Shown: positions 12,434 through 25,384 of the stretch, piece after piece
How positions within the stretch are numbered: position 1 is the first letter of the stretch
Layout: every line of letters begins with the position of its first letter
Assembly: GCA_947846985.1 (NCBI GenBank)
Contig: CANTUZ010000026.1
Span: 56,960,730-57,024,729, forward strand
Direction of reading: 5' to 3'
Length of the DNA: 64,000 nt
Source of the DNA: Fratercula arctica
Taxonomy: Eukaryota > Chordata > Aves > Charadriiformes > Alcidae
Made by a program: the position numbers and the translations under genes
Notes under the pieces: generated by a model
The model's input: only the letters and a program-made list of their open reading frames with translations
Databases searched by the model: none
What the model was told of the DNA's origin: nothing

Positions 12434-15001
12434 GTTCTCAATATGGCAAAGTGACTTGTAAACTCCTGAAAGCTGACCTCTGAATGTTAATTTCACTACT
12501 GAGAACTGACACATTAGAGGAACATAAATATGCTCAAGAAAAAAGTCAAGGTGGCCATTTGCTTGATCACTTGGACCTCAAACATTCCCTCAAATAATTA
12601 ATGGAGATAATTACCTTTCAGGTCAAGGCCAGTTAATGTCCCTGAGAGCACTCTTTGAAGCTCAGTATTTCAGGTAGCTCTGAAGCCAACCTGCATTTGA
12701 TACAGATGCACATTTTTAGATGTTTTCGCTCTGTTGTACAAAGTCTTTTTCTCTCTGGCTTTCAATCAAGGCTGCAGGAGGCCATCTGCCAGCTTTGAGC
12801 ATCTGCAAACTGCAGTGTGCATCAGATGACCTGAAACCAGCAGCCTCCTTGGAGACCCTGGACTCTGGTAGCATTGCTGTCTCTGGATAAGGCAGCTGAG
12901 CAGATGCCTTTAGACACACTGGATCAACAGCTTGCACTCTGAGACAGCATTTTAAAGGAACTGGGGAAGATTTAAAAAAAACCTGTGTGGCTGTTGCTGA
13001 ATTGCATGAGGAAGAAAAGGATGTGTCCAGAATCTCATGCATTTGCCCATGCTAGCCTGTAACTCAGGATAACGTGGCCGTTGCACACATGGTGTATTTC
13101 TACTGCTGACAGTCCACAGGCTTTGTCGCCACTACATCCAAGTATTTCTGGAGATTCTCAGACCATCTCATTCCATTAAGATGTCATTAAACCCCAATAT
13201 TTTAAATGAGTGTATTGTAAATGTCATATACTTCATAACTCACTCACTTTTGTAAGACACCTGACAAGGGAACTCAGAGCTCAATGCCCCATTCCCAGGT
13301 CTGCCAATATACTGGTGTGGTCATCTTGGACAACTGTCCTCATTGTGCTGCCTCCGTTACACGTCACGTCACCACTCCTTTTCCTCTCTCTGAACTGTGA
13401 GTGTTTCGATGTGAGTTGCTGCCTGACGTGAAATGGTCAGGTTGCTTTTACAATTCTCTTACTTAAATAATAACATGAAAAATATAACAGAGCCGCTCGC
13501 ACAATGGCAGGTCCATGTTAATTAGTAAGAAATCTATTCAGCTTTGGACTGTGAGTGGTCACAACGTACGTTTCTCCTCAGTGACCACAACTCCTCAATC
13601 CCCTCTTGCAGTTTCCAGTATAAAAGTTACACATGTGAAGACAAACCATGACAACTGTTTGACAATAGGACTGGTTTAGCTTTTTGCTGACGAAGAATTC
13701 AATTTCTCTCAATGCTTGCTTCTTAAATTAAATCATGTCTCCAAAATGTTTCTAAGTAATTCAAGCCTGAAACTGCAGGAGGAAATCATAAGATTTTGTT
13801 AAAACCAATATGTGCTGCTATAAGCACTATGTTGGTCAGAAATGATTCAAAGGAAGTGCAAGTGCTGCTCTCTTTGCACTTGGAAAGGATGCAAAGTATT
13901 AAAAAAAAATTCTTAGGTTTATATAATGAAGATATTTATTGCTGGACTTGTGAAGAGGAAAATACATTTCTTTGCAGGGACTCGGTCTACAACGAATAAC
14001 ATCAGTGACAACCTCTCTTTTGCCTGCTAGCCTACTCTGTAGTCTATGCTACCACCTATCCTGGGATTTAGAAGATGTGCTGGCTGTGACTATCAGAGGT
14101 AGGCTTCTTTCCATAACAGCTGTACCTTCACTGATAGCTGACATCACCAGAGGGAGTGACATCTCAGATCACTAGGGAGAAAAGGCTCAACAGTGCTCAA
14201 TAATTGAGTTTTATGGGGAACTGAGGACATAAAGGACCTCTTAAAATTCCTGTACATGATTAGTCCTGAAGTCTTGTTAGATAAAAAACATAGGAGTAGC
14301 TTAAAACAGGAGCTTTGACTCAGCAAGACTGCAGGATCAGACCTTCATGCATGAGTCACTGCATCAGTCCCAATCGAATCTGAGGAGTACTGCAAAGCAA
14401 TAGTATCGATGTTCAGTGGAAGGAAAGAGTGCAGGACCACTGATGGCAGGAAGTGAAGAAAGCATAATAGCTATGGAAAATGGATTTCTTTTGGCATATT
14501 TGCCCAATGGTATGTTTGGCAAGGAGAGCAGGGAGAATGCCTGGGCGGATTCAGAGAGCATTCTGGGATCTGCAGTGACCACAGGAGGTGAAGAGCATGG
14601 TTTTAGTGACTCACTCGAATCACGGCATCTTCATCAGCGCTGTGTGCCCTGCGCACAAGGATGCTGATTGAGTCCTGACTCAGAGGGAAGAGCGTCACCT
14701 CTCTGAGTCACCACCACCAAATATTTTCCTTCCAAGTTCCCAAACAGGATGTGCCATGTGGGTGCCTATTCCTCTCCCAGGAAATCTGATATCAGACCTC
14801 AACTTGAATGGTACATATATTTAGTGGGAGGACTTTTTCCTCAAGTAATCTTACTCCATAAAGTATTCTCTCTGGACATACAGCTGAATTAAAACATCAT
14901 ATAAGGTCTTTCCGTTATGCAGAGGAAACACCCATGCCATTTTATTATAGGAGCAGTTTATTCTCAGCTAAAAGTGTAGAATGAAAAATTGTTTTCCTAC
15001 C
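12434..15001. other. Unassigned single-copy DNA
   Basis: No gene recognised. The 12716-13042 (-) and 14416-14667 (+) open frames lie in slightly G+C-richer stretches but show no domain or splice structure that I trust. Confidence 0.5.
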
Positions 15002-15037
15002 AAAAAAAAAAAAAAAAAGAAAAAAAAAAAAAGAAAA
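15002..15037. repeat. A-rich tract
   Basis: Nearly pure A with single G interruptions over 36 bp. No retrotransposon body is recognisable on its left. Confidence 0.95.
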
Positions 15038-15334
15038 GCAAAGGTCTGCACTGAATTCCATAAGAAAGACAGTGAGAATATGATTATTTTCCTATTGACA
15101 TCCATCTGGAGTAATTTTTGTGGATCTCATTTGCAAGATTGTTTCTATAGTACTGAACTTGAAACAGTTCTGCTAGAGATAACTATGATTGTTCTGTCTG
15201 TGCTTACAAGCAATGGTATTTCACCACATCTAGGAGACAATTCTTACCTCTCCATTATAACACTCTTGCAGATTGTCCATAAATTTAATCTGGCAATTTG
15301 CAAAAGAATTTATATACAGGCAATTTGAGTTGTT

Positions 15335-15412
15335 TGTATACACACATACATATGTATACAGACATAAATATACATACATTCTCAAACCAAAGTTGCCTAT
15401 ATATATATATTT
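15335..15412. repeat. (TA)n / CATA-rich low-complexity stretch
   Basis: Alternating TACA, TATG and ATAC units end in a (TA) run at about 15398-15410. Confidence 0.85.
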
Positions 15413-17119
15413 CTTCGTGAATAAAAAAGTGAATATAGAAGCAAATTCAATTAAGTAACCATTTACTTAAGTAATGGTTAACCTGTAACAAATAACCCTT
15501 GCATTAAAGAAGGCTAAATATATAAATATAAAATACGATAACAAATTTAATGATATTACTGGAGTATAATTCCAAGTACCTAAGCTCATTCATTTAGTTG
15601 TGCCAAAGCAAGAGTTAGTAGTATGTGGAGTTATAATTGGAAAGGACTAATTCATGGAAGGTAATAATAATTATAAATCATTTGAATTAGACTTACCAGC
15701 TTTGTATTAAATAACTTTAGGTTGTGCGGGTAACATGGTCAGGAGAAAACAACTTCCTTATTTGGAGACTGAAAAAACATGGAAGGAATTAGCTGGTAAG
15801 AATGAAAAAAGGATATAACAAACAAGCCCCATGTAACTGTGAGAGACAGAAGTAAGGACTCAGCCCTCGGGTAGGTCCCCAGAATGTTAGACAAAGTCAA
15901 CACATATGAGGAAGCCCCCAAAACTACACAAAGCTTACTGTGTGTTCACACTGGCAAACAATGGTAAGCTCTTGGCCCAAGGCCGATTGAATCATCCCCA
16001 AACTTTTTTTTAATTTTTTTTCCTAAATAATCCTGCCAAAGAACATTTGAATAAGTGCAAATAAAACCTAAGGAACAGAAGCTGTAAGTTGTGGTGCCGT
16101 TCACATGACAGAGCAGAAAATGCCCTAACAATTGGCATCTCCAGTCTTCTCCATGTAGGAGAACACCAGTCTGAACTGCTGAAAAAGTGCCTGACTACAT
16201 ACTACCTGGGACCATGAGACTCTGCAGGGTAGCAGCAACCCGTTATAGCTACAGGACAATGACAAAGCCTACTTCCTCCTCTGTGGCTTCACTGTCCTGT
16301 GGCAAATGCCTGGGAAATTGAGAGCTCCACCTATCCACAGGGTTGAGCCTGTGGACTAATGGACCTGGAGAGCATCTGCAATACAGCATTGCCAATGTAT
16401 GAGCATGCTGCAGGGAGGAGGAAAGCTGTGGGCAGGAAACTTTTGCAGGAGACTGGAAAGGGAAGAGTGTGAGATTTGTGCCGGGGTGGAGAAACCTAGT
16501 GGGAAAAACCAGGGGTGTCTGTTACCATGTTGGCTGCTCCCAGGAACCATCAGCCATCAATTCAGCAGCCCTCATGGGTCAAAGCCACTTTCCTGGGCCA
16601 TTTCCAAGTGAAACCAGGTGCCATAGGAAGTGGCAGCTGTGACTCAGCAGCAGTGGGAAGCTTACTTCCCTCAGAATCACTGCTGGAGCTGTCAGGCATC
16701 TCTTTGACCATTTGCCGTCAATTAGGAACCATGTGTCTTTCTCAGCCTGGAGCTCTATCTCAGCTCCAGGAAGAGTCACTTTCACATGTAGTACCTGCCT
16801 AACATATTGATGCATTTTCTACCTCATTTCTCTGTCTCAAAGCCTTCATTACCCAGGGACTCTAGCCTCAGATGTAAAATTCAAGGGTGTAGTCATGATT
16901 TATGCCAGTAACACAAAACCTGCTGTAAACTACACCCAAGAGAAATAAAAAAGATGCTCCAAAATACAAGTGGTGCTCTCCATTGTTCCACAGCTATTAT
17001 CAGAGGATGGGAGACAGGGTTGGCTTTTCTTTTCTGGATATTACTGAATGAGGAAGAGGGTCTTGAAATTAGTGCACCTCTCATGCCTTGCGGATGGTCA
17101 GAAATGAAGGAATCCCACA
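15413..17119. other. Unassigned single-copy DNA
   Basis: No gene recognised. The part from about 16130 to 16800 is richer in G+C and has several short open frames on both strands, none with a recognisable domain. Confidence 0.5.
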
Positions 17120-17225
17120 ATTACAGCACTGGCACAGATCTTAGATTTGGAGCCCATCCCAGGTCTGTGACAGAAAATGCAAGGGCCTTCAGCAGGTTAC
17201 TTAACCACTGAGTTCTTCAGAGCTC
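17120..17225 (+). repeat. Possible MIR-like SINE
   Basis: The blocks GATTTGGAGCCCATCCCAGG, CTGTGACAGAAAATGC and GCAGGTTACTTAACC-ACTGAG follow the order of the MIR consensus (text-like 'ggttacttaacc...ctgag' core). The left part is too eroded to be certain. Confidence 0.4.
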
Positions 17226-17924
17226 TGAAGCAGTAAAACATAACAGGTGAAAGACTGGAAAAGCTTTAAGAGTTCTTTTAAAGAAGTATTAGGGTTCTAT
17301 TAAAAAAAAAAAAAGTAGTAGGCAGTGGATGTTTATAGTAATTCTTCAATATTGCAATATGATGGTTTTCTTGGATTAAGTTAAATTGACATAAATTTAA
17401 CATTCACCTGTGTCTTTTATTTAAGGCAGTGCACATGCAAGAGGCAAGGGCTCTACTTTGCCTAAGTTTTCCCATCAAAATAAGAGGCTAAAGCCTTTAA
17501 AGAGTATCAGCCATGTGTGATTCACAGTCTTTGCATGAAGAAGGTCTGCTTTCTTGGTAATTCATCATATGAAAATGCTGTGGTCAAACTCAGATTAACA
17601 CTAAACCCTTTGGGCCTGTAGTGACTTGGATCAGTATATATTCTTCTGCTCTGGTGGACAGGCAAGGAAAATCTAAAACAACTGGGGGGCTAAGCAGTCA
17701 AAAAATAGTGTAAAGATAGACTTCCATTTGAACTTTGTGTAGTGTCTTAAAGAAATTGGGACAAAATTGAGGTGAATTTTTACTTGTGCATCGTCTTCAC
17801 TTGTACAAATATGGCATGCATTCAAACTCAGTAGGTGATTTTTATCACTAGATTCAAAAAGTTGTTTGCAACTTACCTTAAAAAAGCTTTTTTTTTCTAG
17901 AGGAGAAAATTACAACCAAAGTGT
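17226..17924. other. Unassigned A+T-rich DNA
   Basis: No gene seen. A short MIR-tail-like string (GCCTAAGTTTTCCCATC) at about 17460-17476 could be another eroded SINE end, but is too short to call. Confidence 0.4.
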
Positions 17925-18008
17925 AATGATGATGATGATGATAATAACAACAATAACAATAACAACAAAAACAACAACAACAACAACAACAATAATAATA
18001 ATAATAAT
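17925..18008. repeat. Compound trinucleotide repeat (GAT)n-(AAC)n-(AAT)n
   Basis: Five GAT-type units pass into AAC/CAA units and then AAT units with no spacer, about 84 bp in total. Confidence 0.95.
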
Positions 18009-18280
18009 TTCCTAAGCAATCTATCTGTGAAATAATAATTCAGTCCCTATTCTATAAAAGCACTAAACTATTTCATTAATTCCCAGATATCAAAAATATA
18101 CCTGTTTCTGACTAGAGTCTGCTACATCCTGAACTGTTGTATGTGATTTTGGTCATATTTTGTAGCTTTAAAGTATGACTTAGAAAGCCTCACAGCAAAC
18201 ACAGTGCAGTTCACCACACTACAAGAACCTGTGTATAAATATGCCACCATTTTTATCATCTCATAATCAATGTCATATCA

Positions 18281-18371
18281 GTCAAAAGAAAAGAAAAAAG
18301 AAAAAGAAGAAGTTAGTACTGTAAGGAGACACAGGGGAAAAAAAAAAACCCAAACAAAAAAAAGAGAAGGA
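18281..18371. repeat. A-rich (GAAAA)n low-complexity stretch
   Basis: Purine-rich GAAA and GAAAAA units and two poly-A runs, broken by about 25 bp of ordinary sequence. Confidence 0.8.
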
Positions 18372-18959
18372 ACAACCAGGACACCATTCATATCCCAAAT
18401 ATTATTTATAATAATGCTTCAAGCAATTTGGTTCTCTAGTGATCCTTGAAAGTGATCTCTGCTACTAGTGGAAAACTTCCCGCCACCTGACAACACTTGC
18501 CATTATGGCTGGGATGATAGCCAGTTGCATGCAGGTGTTTCTGTATCTGTGCTACAACTAATCCATGATCCCCCTAACCTGAGGGAACTGACGTCTGATC
18601 CATCCAAAGTGCAGGCCTGTGAGCAGGGCATATGAAGCATGAAGCTCCCAAAGACCTCTTGCTCCTGGGAACAGAAATTGATTTGCCAGTATCCTCCAGT
18701 GCCTTTGTGGGAGGCAGAGAAAAATGAAAAGAAAAATGACGGGTGGGGGTGGAGCTGTGTTTTGCTTAAAGGAGGAAGAAAGTCCCTCTTGCAATGCGCA
18801 GCTACAAATATTCTATAAATAAAGAGTGACCCAGTTTCCTTTTATATTACGTTAGAAACTCAAACCTTCATGCCACCAGCATGAATTTGTGCTTCCAAGA
18901 ATTCTTCTTATCAAGCTCCATCTTACAACCACTTGGATTCCTTGCCCTGTTTTGAAGTT
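18372..18959. other. Unassigned single-copy DNA
   Basis: No gene or clear repeat seen. The sequence approaching 18960 may belong to the old CR1 copy that follows. Confidence 0.45.
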
Positions 18960-19640
18960 TGAAGACCTTTCCAGATCTTCACTATTTGGGCGGTTAGAAA
19001 ATTTCTCTTAAATTCCAGTTTAAACTTATACTTAACCAATTTACAACTATTTGATGTGGTGCCAGTACTAGGTTAAGATAATTTTCCCCCTCTCTTGATG
19101 TGTAGCCAACTTGAACATATTTATAAAAAGCAACTATATCGCCCTTGTTTAGCAGACTGAACCAAGCCACAGTTTCTAATTTGTTTTTTAACACAGATAC
19201 CGCACTTCTATCATCATCCGAGTAACCTTGCCTGACATTTGCTGCAGTTCGTAATCTTTCTTAAAGGACACAAGAACAGAACCCTTCAAGATCCAGATCC
19301 TGTGACTTATATAAGGATATTCATGTTCCATTTTCATGCTAGTATTTTACTCCATGTATCCTAGCTGGAGCCACATTAATTTTGTATTCAGTGGGATGAC
19401 TTAAGCAGTTCAAAGCACTAAAATTGTTGACACATAGTACAGATCTCCTTCCTTTTCATATCAAATGACAAGACTTCATTTTATAAAAGGAAGCCCAATT
19501 ATTGATAATTAGCTGCATGGCTTTGCACTTTTTGCACTACCCAAATTTAACTCTTTGCCACCACTCCAGGTAAAGATTTTACCTAGTTTTTCCTTTCTGA
19601 TGATCTAGTCTTGAATTGGGAATGCCTACCAACTCCTTAC
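18960..19640 (-). mobile_element. Old, heavily eroded CR1-clade LINE remnant
   Basis: Read on the minus strand this looks like the 3' part of an old CR1. On the + strand the blocks come in the order expected of a reverse-complemented copy: AAATTCCAGTTTAAACTTAT, a 'ccaatttacaac' block, AAAAAGCAACTATATCGCCC (the 'aatcaagtcacc' region), TTTAGCAGACTGAACCAAGC, AGAACAGAACCC, and a 'gctttgcactttttgcac...taactctttgcca' block that falls in the reverse transcriptase region. The match is by ordered short blocks only, so the borders are approximate. It is clearly older than the CR1 copy at 3.5 kb. Confidence 0.5.
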
Positions 19641-22600
19641 TTTCACAATCGATATAAAGAAAAATGTTTGGAAATGAACAGTCACTTTCATTACATTTGA
19701 TAACAACAACAACACCACCATCTTACCTCTCAAAGTGAAAGATTGATTGTCTTCAACCAGCAAAACCACCAGCATTTCTGCCAGCTTAGAACTGTCACAT
19801 GCCATGGAAAAATATAACTCCCCTGTCCTCCACTTGCAAGGCATTTGGGTGTCCTAACCATAGAGAAGGAAGTCCCTCCCCATCCCTCCTGTAGGCTCCA
19901 GGAATCAGAGTGTATTAGATTGAGCAAGGCATATCTGGAGAATGAGGAATAATTGCTTTCTGGAAGATCAATTGTGCCAATGAATCATAACTTTTTCCTC
20001 TTAAAATAAAAATCAGCTCTCTTTCTTCTTAAGCAGGTCTGGGTGACAAGATACCCAAAAAATTCAGGGTACCACAACAGCATTTCAGAATTAAAACCTG
20101 TCACGTAGATTTTCCTTTTCACTTGTGCATTTTGGCTTGTCTGGGCTTCTTTAACTTTTGAAAAAGAAGAGTTTCTGCAGAGGAACAGATCTTTTAATCA
20201 AATATTTACCTCGAAAAGCACTGTAGGCAAGCTCTAGAATATATTCTCCACTCGTTAGTCATTCCCTAGAGATGTGAGATACCTGTATGCCACAGGTGCA
20301 CACGTCAATTTTGAGCTCCCTTCTCTCAGTACCCTACTGAGTGACGGCATAGGATCAGCAGCAAGAGAAACAGGCATTTTTCTGAGTCATTTGGTGCTGA
20401 CAGCAATGCCTAACCTAATAGGTTTGACAGCTAACTCAAGTGTTTGTATGGAGGACCCACAACTGACAGTGTATGCGTGCTGCAAAGTTGCCAACCCATC
20501 TTTTTACCTGACCCAGAGGTATACTGAAGAGCTCTACCAGATGAAAATGAAGCACATACATGATAGTTAAATAAAAACTGAATGCAGTGATTTAGGGACA
20601 AATTACCCAAGTTAGCTTTTGAGTAAAGTTAGTTCTGCTATATTCAGTGACACTGCTGACAACTTGACACACCAGCAAAGCAACTTTTACAATAAGGAGT
20701 CCTCCTTTCTAAGATGGGAAGGGCAAATGGGACATTTGGCTCCTCCCATGCTATTTCATCTTTCTTTGAGGCCTCTTATTTTGTTGGTTTTTACTTGTCA
20801 TTCTTGATAACATAATAATAGGCAATCCAGCAAATGAAGCAGGGGTTTATTCCAGTTTGTGTCTTTCCAGTTTAAGTTATTACACGAAATACATTTTTGG
20901 CCTTTATGTTATTTATAGGTTGCTTCTAAGGGTCGGTATGTTCTTTAGGCCAGGGTTTGCTCAAGGGAGCTATTAGAATGAAGACCTATGACCCTGTTAG
21001 GTAAAGATAAAACGTAATGTCTACAGAGACTTCCCCCTTCAGGCATCACTTCAACTCTTTTCTGAGAGTTTTGTGGAGATACGCTTGCTGGTAGGTACGC
21101 TGCAGCTGTAGGTGTCTGGATAAATTACATTCCTCTCAATTGGGAACTCTGGAATAGCTGATAAATGCATTGAAACACAGAACAAGGGGAATTTATTGAT
21201 TTAAAGTCTGTCTTTTCCATCTGGAAAATAAATTGGCTGCAACTACTGAATGAAACTGGAGCCTGCAACAAGATTAAGTAGAAAGAGAATTAGGGTAATA
21301 ATTTGTTCTTAAGAACAGGCTAAAAAACTGAGTACAGGTGAACAGGAGCCACAGCAGGGATATGGGGCTGAAATCAAATAGTTGTATTTCTACTTAAATT
21401 AAGACATTGTGAAATAAACATGCTGGCTATTTGCTTGAAGATTCCCTGCTTTTGGGGAACACGTTTGACCAGCAATATTCAGTTTATATGAGATGAAGAT
21501 TGGCAAACGTTAGCCTGACTGGGGGACTGTGGCATGTCCAACCACAGACCCAGCACAAGAGGGTCTACTGTCCTCAGTAGGACAAACTTATGAACTATTA
21601 AGTCATGCATTTTCCAGTAAGTCAGCCATAAGAAGCTGTGGGCACCACAGACCTTTGGCAGAGGCTGAAGCTTGGCAGAGGCTGAAGAGGCTGTCCTGTG
21701 GATAACCCTGACTTAGAATTTGCACTATTCCACCTCTACTTTTTGTCAGTTTCTGCTCAGCTACAGAAAAGTGTCTTTCTTAATTGTTGCCTCAACTCCA
21801 TGAGGCTGCCACTATCTTTCACCATTTCCATCAAGCTCCATGTAATTTGACAGATATTTTGATCAATAGCATATATGCTAAGTCATCCTGTAAGTTATGG
21901 GCAGAATGATATTGTGAGTAAGAGGTGCAACAGTCATTGTAGCCCCAACTACAAGCTAGATTTTCCAAATGTACATGAATTCTGTGTTCATTTTCAGGGA
22001 CTTTTTACTATTACTTAAATGTGGAGGGAAAAAAATGTTGACCAGAAGAAATTAAAAAAAAAAAACACCTTTTTTTTTCATGAGAAGCTCACTTTCTCTC
22101 AATATTATGTACTGTAAAATAGCTTCAGAACAGATGAACTTCGCTGATCATACAACTCAAAGTCAAGACAAGTAAACTTCCTTTTTGTCACACAGAATAA
22201 AAGCTGATGGCATACAAAATGTAGCTTCATATGCTGATGCTGTTAAACCTGTAATACCTCGATGCTACACAACAGCTTTCATTGTAGCATTACTTTTTTA
22301 ACAGGGAGAGAAAAAAACATGAAGGGAGCAATCAATTTACTTGGACTTGCATGAAAAATCAGAACTGAAGCAAGGCTACTCATTTTCACTCTCTCTTCCC
22401 AATACTTATAGCTATCCAGTTCACTGCACCTTCAAAACACTGTCAAACCTAGGAAAGTAGATGCAACATTCACATGGCCATGAACAAATAGCCAACACCC
22501 ACAAGGACTGAGATAACTGGACTGAAATCCAAACTTGCATAATTTGCTTAAAGTTAACAAACACCCAGCCCTACCAGCTGTGTTCCTTTCTGCTCCTGCC

Positions 22601-25248
22601 TGTTTTCATCATCTATTTTGACAAGTGGAGAGGATAACCACTTTCCTGGAGACTCCAAGTCAAAAAACTGGGCCAAAGGCAGGGTCCTCTACACAGAGCG
22701 TTTGAGGTGTTTCTGCAGGCTGGTGCTGGTTGCCTGCTTCTGATTTCAGGGCAACAAGTCTTTCTGACCTTTGTACTGAGCAGCAAGTGAGGAAGATTCT
22801 GTTTCTGCAGAACTGATTAATTTCTCCCTCACGTTATTGTCTTATCCTAACATCAGAGTAACAAGTGTCCTGGCAAAGGGTTTGGTCCCAGCTCCAGAAT
22901 TAGGTGGGGGAACATGGAAAAAGCATCAGTGCTGTGCAACTAATGGAAGCCTCTACCTACAGGGAGCATTTTAGTCCATTGGCTTTGGTATTGAAACTTA
23001 AATTCTAATGACATGACAGATTTAGTCATGGTAAAACACTCTCTATGCAATTTTGTTAACAGAAGAGCATAAAACTCTTTTTAGAGAGGTATTTCAAGTG
23101 TTTTTATATGGCGAGGAGCACTGAATTTAGGCTTTTTCCTCTTCATATGCAATACTAACAAGTAATCGACATTAATGATATAACTTCATTACAGGTCACC
23201 ACAAGTAGTTTCCGTGGGTACAGCAACCTCTGAATGTTCGGTTACCTTGTGAGCAGAGAGGATCTGGTATTCTTCCTCTATAACTCATGAATTTTATTAT
23301 CTTTCCTTGTCTTTTGTACAGTGCTCTACTTTAAAGACTGTAGTACTCAAGATCACTGTGTACTCTCAGGAGAGATTCTATTTATACTGTCTGTCAGTAT
23401 CTAAACCTGGGTTTTGTTTTTACCGTTGCACAATGCTTCAGTTAATGTACCTGACACAGCTACATCTTTGTTAAAGAGTGTGTTGCAATCCCTTCTCAGC
23501 TTCACTTTCATAGCAGCAGGACACTCCTCTGTAAGAGCTGAGATGCTTATACATAGTTGGCTATCTGCCTAAGGCCAGTCTTAAGATTTTTTGTTTCGAA
23601 ATGTTTTGCTTTGCTTTTTTTTTCTGGTCAAGGTGGTTTTGAGTGATTGGATTCACATCCTTTCTTTCTCAAATCTTTCTGTCCTTTAGTTTTAGGGTAG
23701 TCTGATGAGTCTTCTTGTACTCTCCCTCTTCCCTTCTACCAGCCTTTTGTCAAAGCTAGGTAAGAGAAATAGGCCAACTGATGAGCTGATCATTTTTCAT
23801 TTGGGAATTGAGGAAGGCAACTCTAAACACCCAGCAAGTCCTTCTGTTAGACAGTAACAGGTAACGAACAGTCCAACTGCTCTGGTACCTCGTCACACAT
23901 GGTGACTAGTACAACGCTCCTCTGGGACAAGCAAAAAAGTGTGCAGAGGGTAACAACGGGTAGTCAGATCACAAAGAAAACATCCTATTAATCTCTGTTA
24001 GCCAAATATTGCCTGTGCAACCTTCCTGAAAGTTAGGATTTTTTGTTCACTTGTCTATTTTAAAATAGATACTACATGAATTGTGTATATTCTTGTTATT
24101 CTTATAATTTTTTGTCTTAGGAAGAGATATTAAGCACTTCTCTTCAATTATACCTCCTTTATATCATATCTTTGATCTCTTCTACCTTAACTTTGCACCA
24201 TTTCACTATATGCTTTCAAGCAAACATGCTGCTTTTTAAAATAGAAGAGGTAATACCAATAAATTTTTAAATTGCTAATGAGCCATCTGTCACATCTATT
24301 TTCATGTACCTTGAAATACAGTAGCAATTGAGTTGCTGCTTCATATTCTGCTCTTCATTTATTCAAAATGCCACATTTAAACAGACCCTTTTCTACACTC
24401 CTGTTTCCTTTTTTTAAAGATTTGCTGCCCCAGGGAAAGTGACATCTGCTCATCACAATCTCTTAATTCTTTTGTATGCAACTATTTTCTCTTGAGCAAT
24501 CTAGAAATTTAATAAGAAGAATATGCCTTCAAATTTCAATACATTTCAAAAGTTCATTCTTGTTACCTCTAATGAGAGGGCATGCATCACAGTTCTTTAG
24601 AGTTTTTCAGCTTTTCTGTAAGAGAAGTCAAAACCTACTGTACAACTAGGGTTTTTCAGAAGAATGAGGAAAGACCACATTTTTTAACAAGCCTGCAAAA
24701 CATTGAATGATGTCACAGTGCATCCACTAAAATACCTGCTTGTCCCAAAAGTGCTGGCTGGTGGGAATACACACTGCCAGAGCTCCCATCTGAAAGTCAG
24801 TGAATGGAGAGAGTGGAACCTCAATGTCAATGTGTAGCAATCAACTTAATTAAAAGCTTTCTCTCAGAACTTTCTCCTCTGATGGAAAATTAGAATTTAA
24901 CTGAACATAAATTTTCAAGGGAAAGTGTCTCCAATTTAAGTTAAGGGTGAAAAATTAACCTTGCATTTTTTCGGCCCCAAATCAAAAGTTTCAGTTGTTT
25001 CAGGTTTGTTGGTTTTCCTTTTTTGTTTTTCACCTTGGAGATTTTAAAGACATAGTTTCTGCCAAAATTTTAATACCTTGCAACTAAAAAATTTCCTATG
25101 GAAAAGCCTCCTTTTCTGGATTGTTCTACTTGTAGGTGCTCTTCTCCCCTTTACCAATCCCTCTGCCTCAGAATTTTCAGTTTCTTAATTCTTGTCAAAA
25201 GCCCAAGAATGTCTTCTGGAATCACAAGCCCTAACATGTTGAGCTCAT
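19641..25248. other. Long stretch without gene or clear repeat
   Basis: A+T-rich sequence. From 20808 to the end of this interval no open frame reaches 60 codons on either strand. Only short poly-A or poly-T runs (for example 22051-22077) break it up. I recognise no family repeat. Confidence 0.6.
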
Positions 25249-25384
25249 GAGCTGGATGGGGCTTTGAACAACCTGGTCTAGTGGGTGGGTGGGGGGGACA
25301 AGGGGGGTCGGAACAAGATGATCTTTAAGGTCCCTTCCAACCCAAACTATTTTATGTGAATCTGTGATTCCCCGATTCTATGTG
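25249..25384 (+). mobile_element. CR1 LINE 3'-end fragment
   Basis: The blocks GAGCTGGATGGGGCTTTGAA, CAACCTGGTCTAGTGG, GATGATCTTTAAGGTCCCTT and CCAACCCAAACTATTTTATG lead to a decayed ATTCTRTG-type tail. They match the last ~135 bp of an avian CR1. The part that normally reads 'gtgtccctgcccatggcagggg' is replaced by a G-run tract at 25282-25306. Confidence 0.9.
25282..25306 (+). repeat. G-run tract, G-quadruplex-type motif inside CR1 end
   Basis: The pattern GGGT-GGGT-GGGGGGG-ACAA-GGGGGG meets the simple rule of four G3+ runs with short loops. It lies in the CR1 3' region. Whether it folds in vivo cannot be told from the sequence. Confidence 0.8.
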
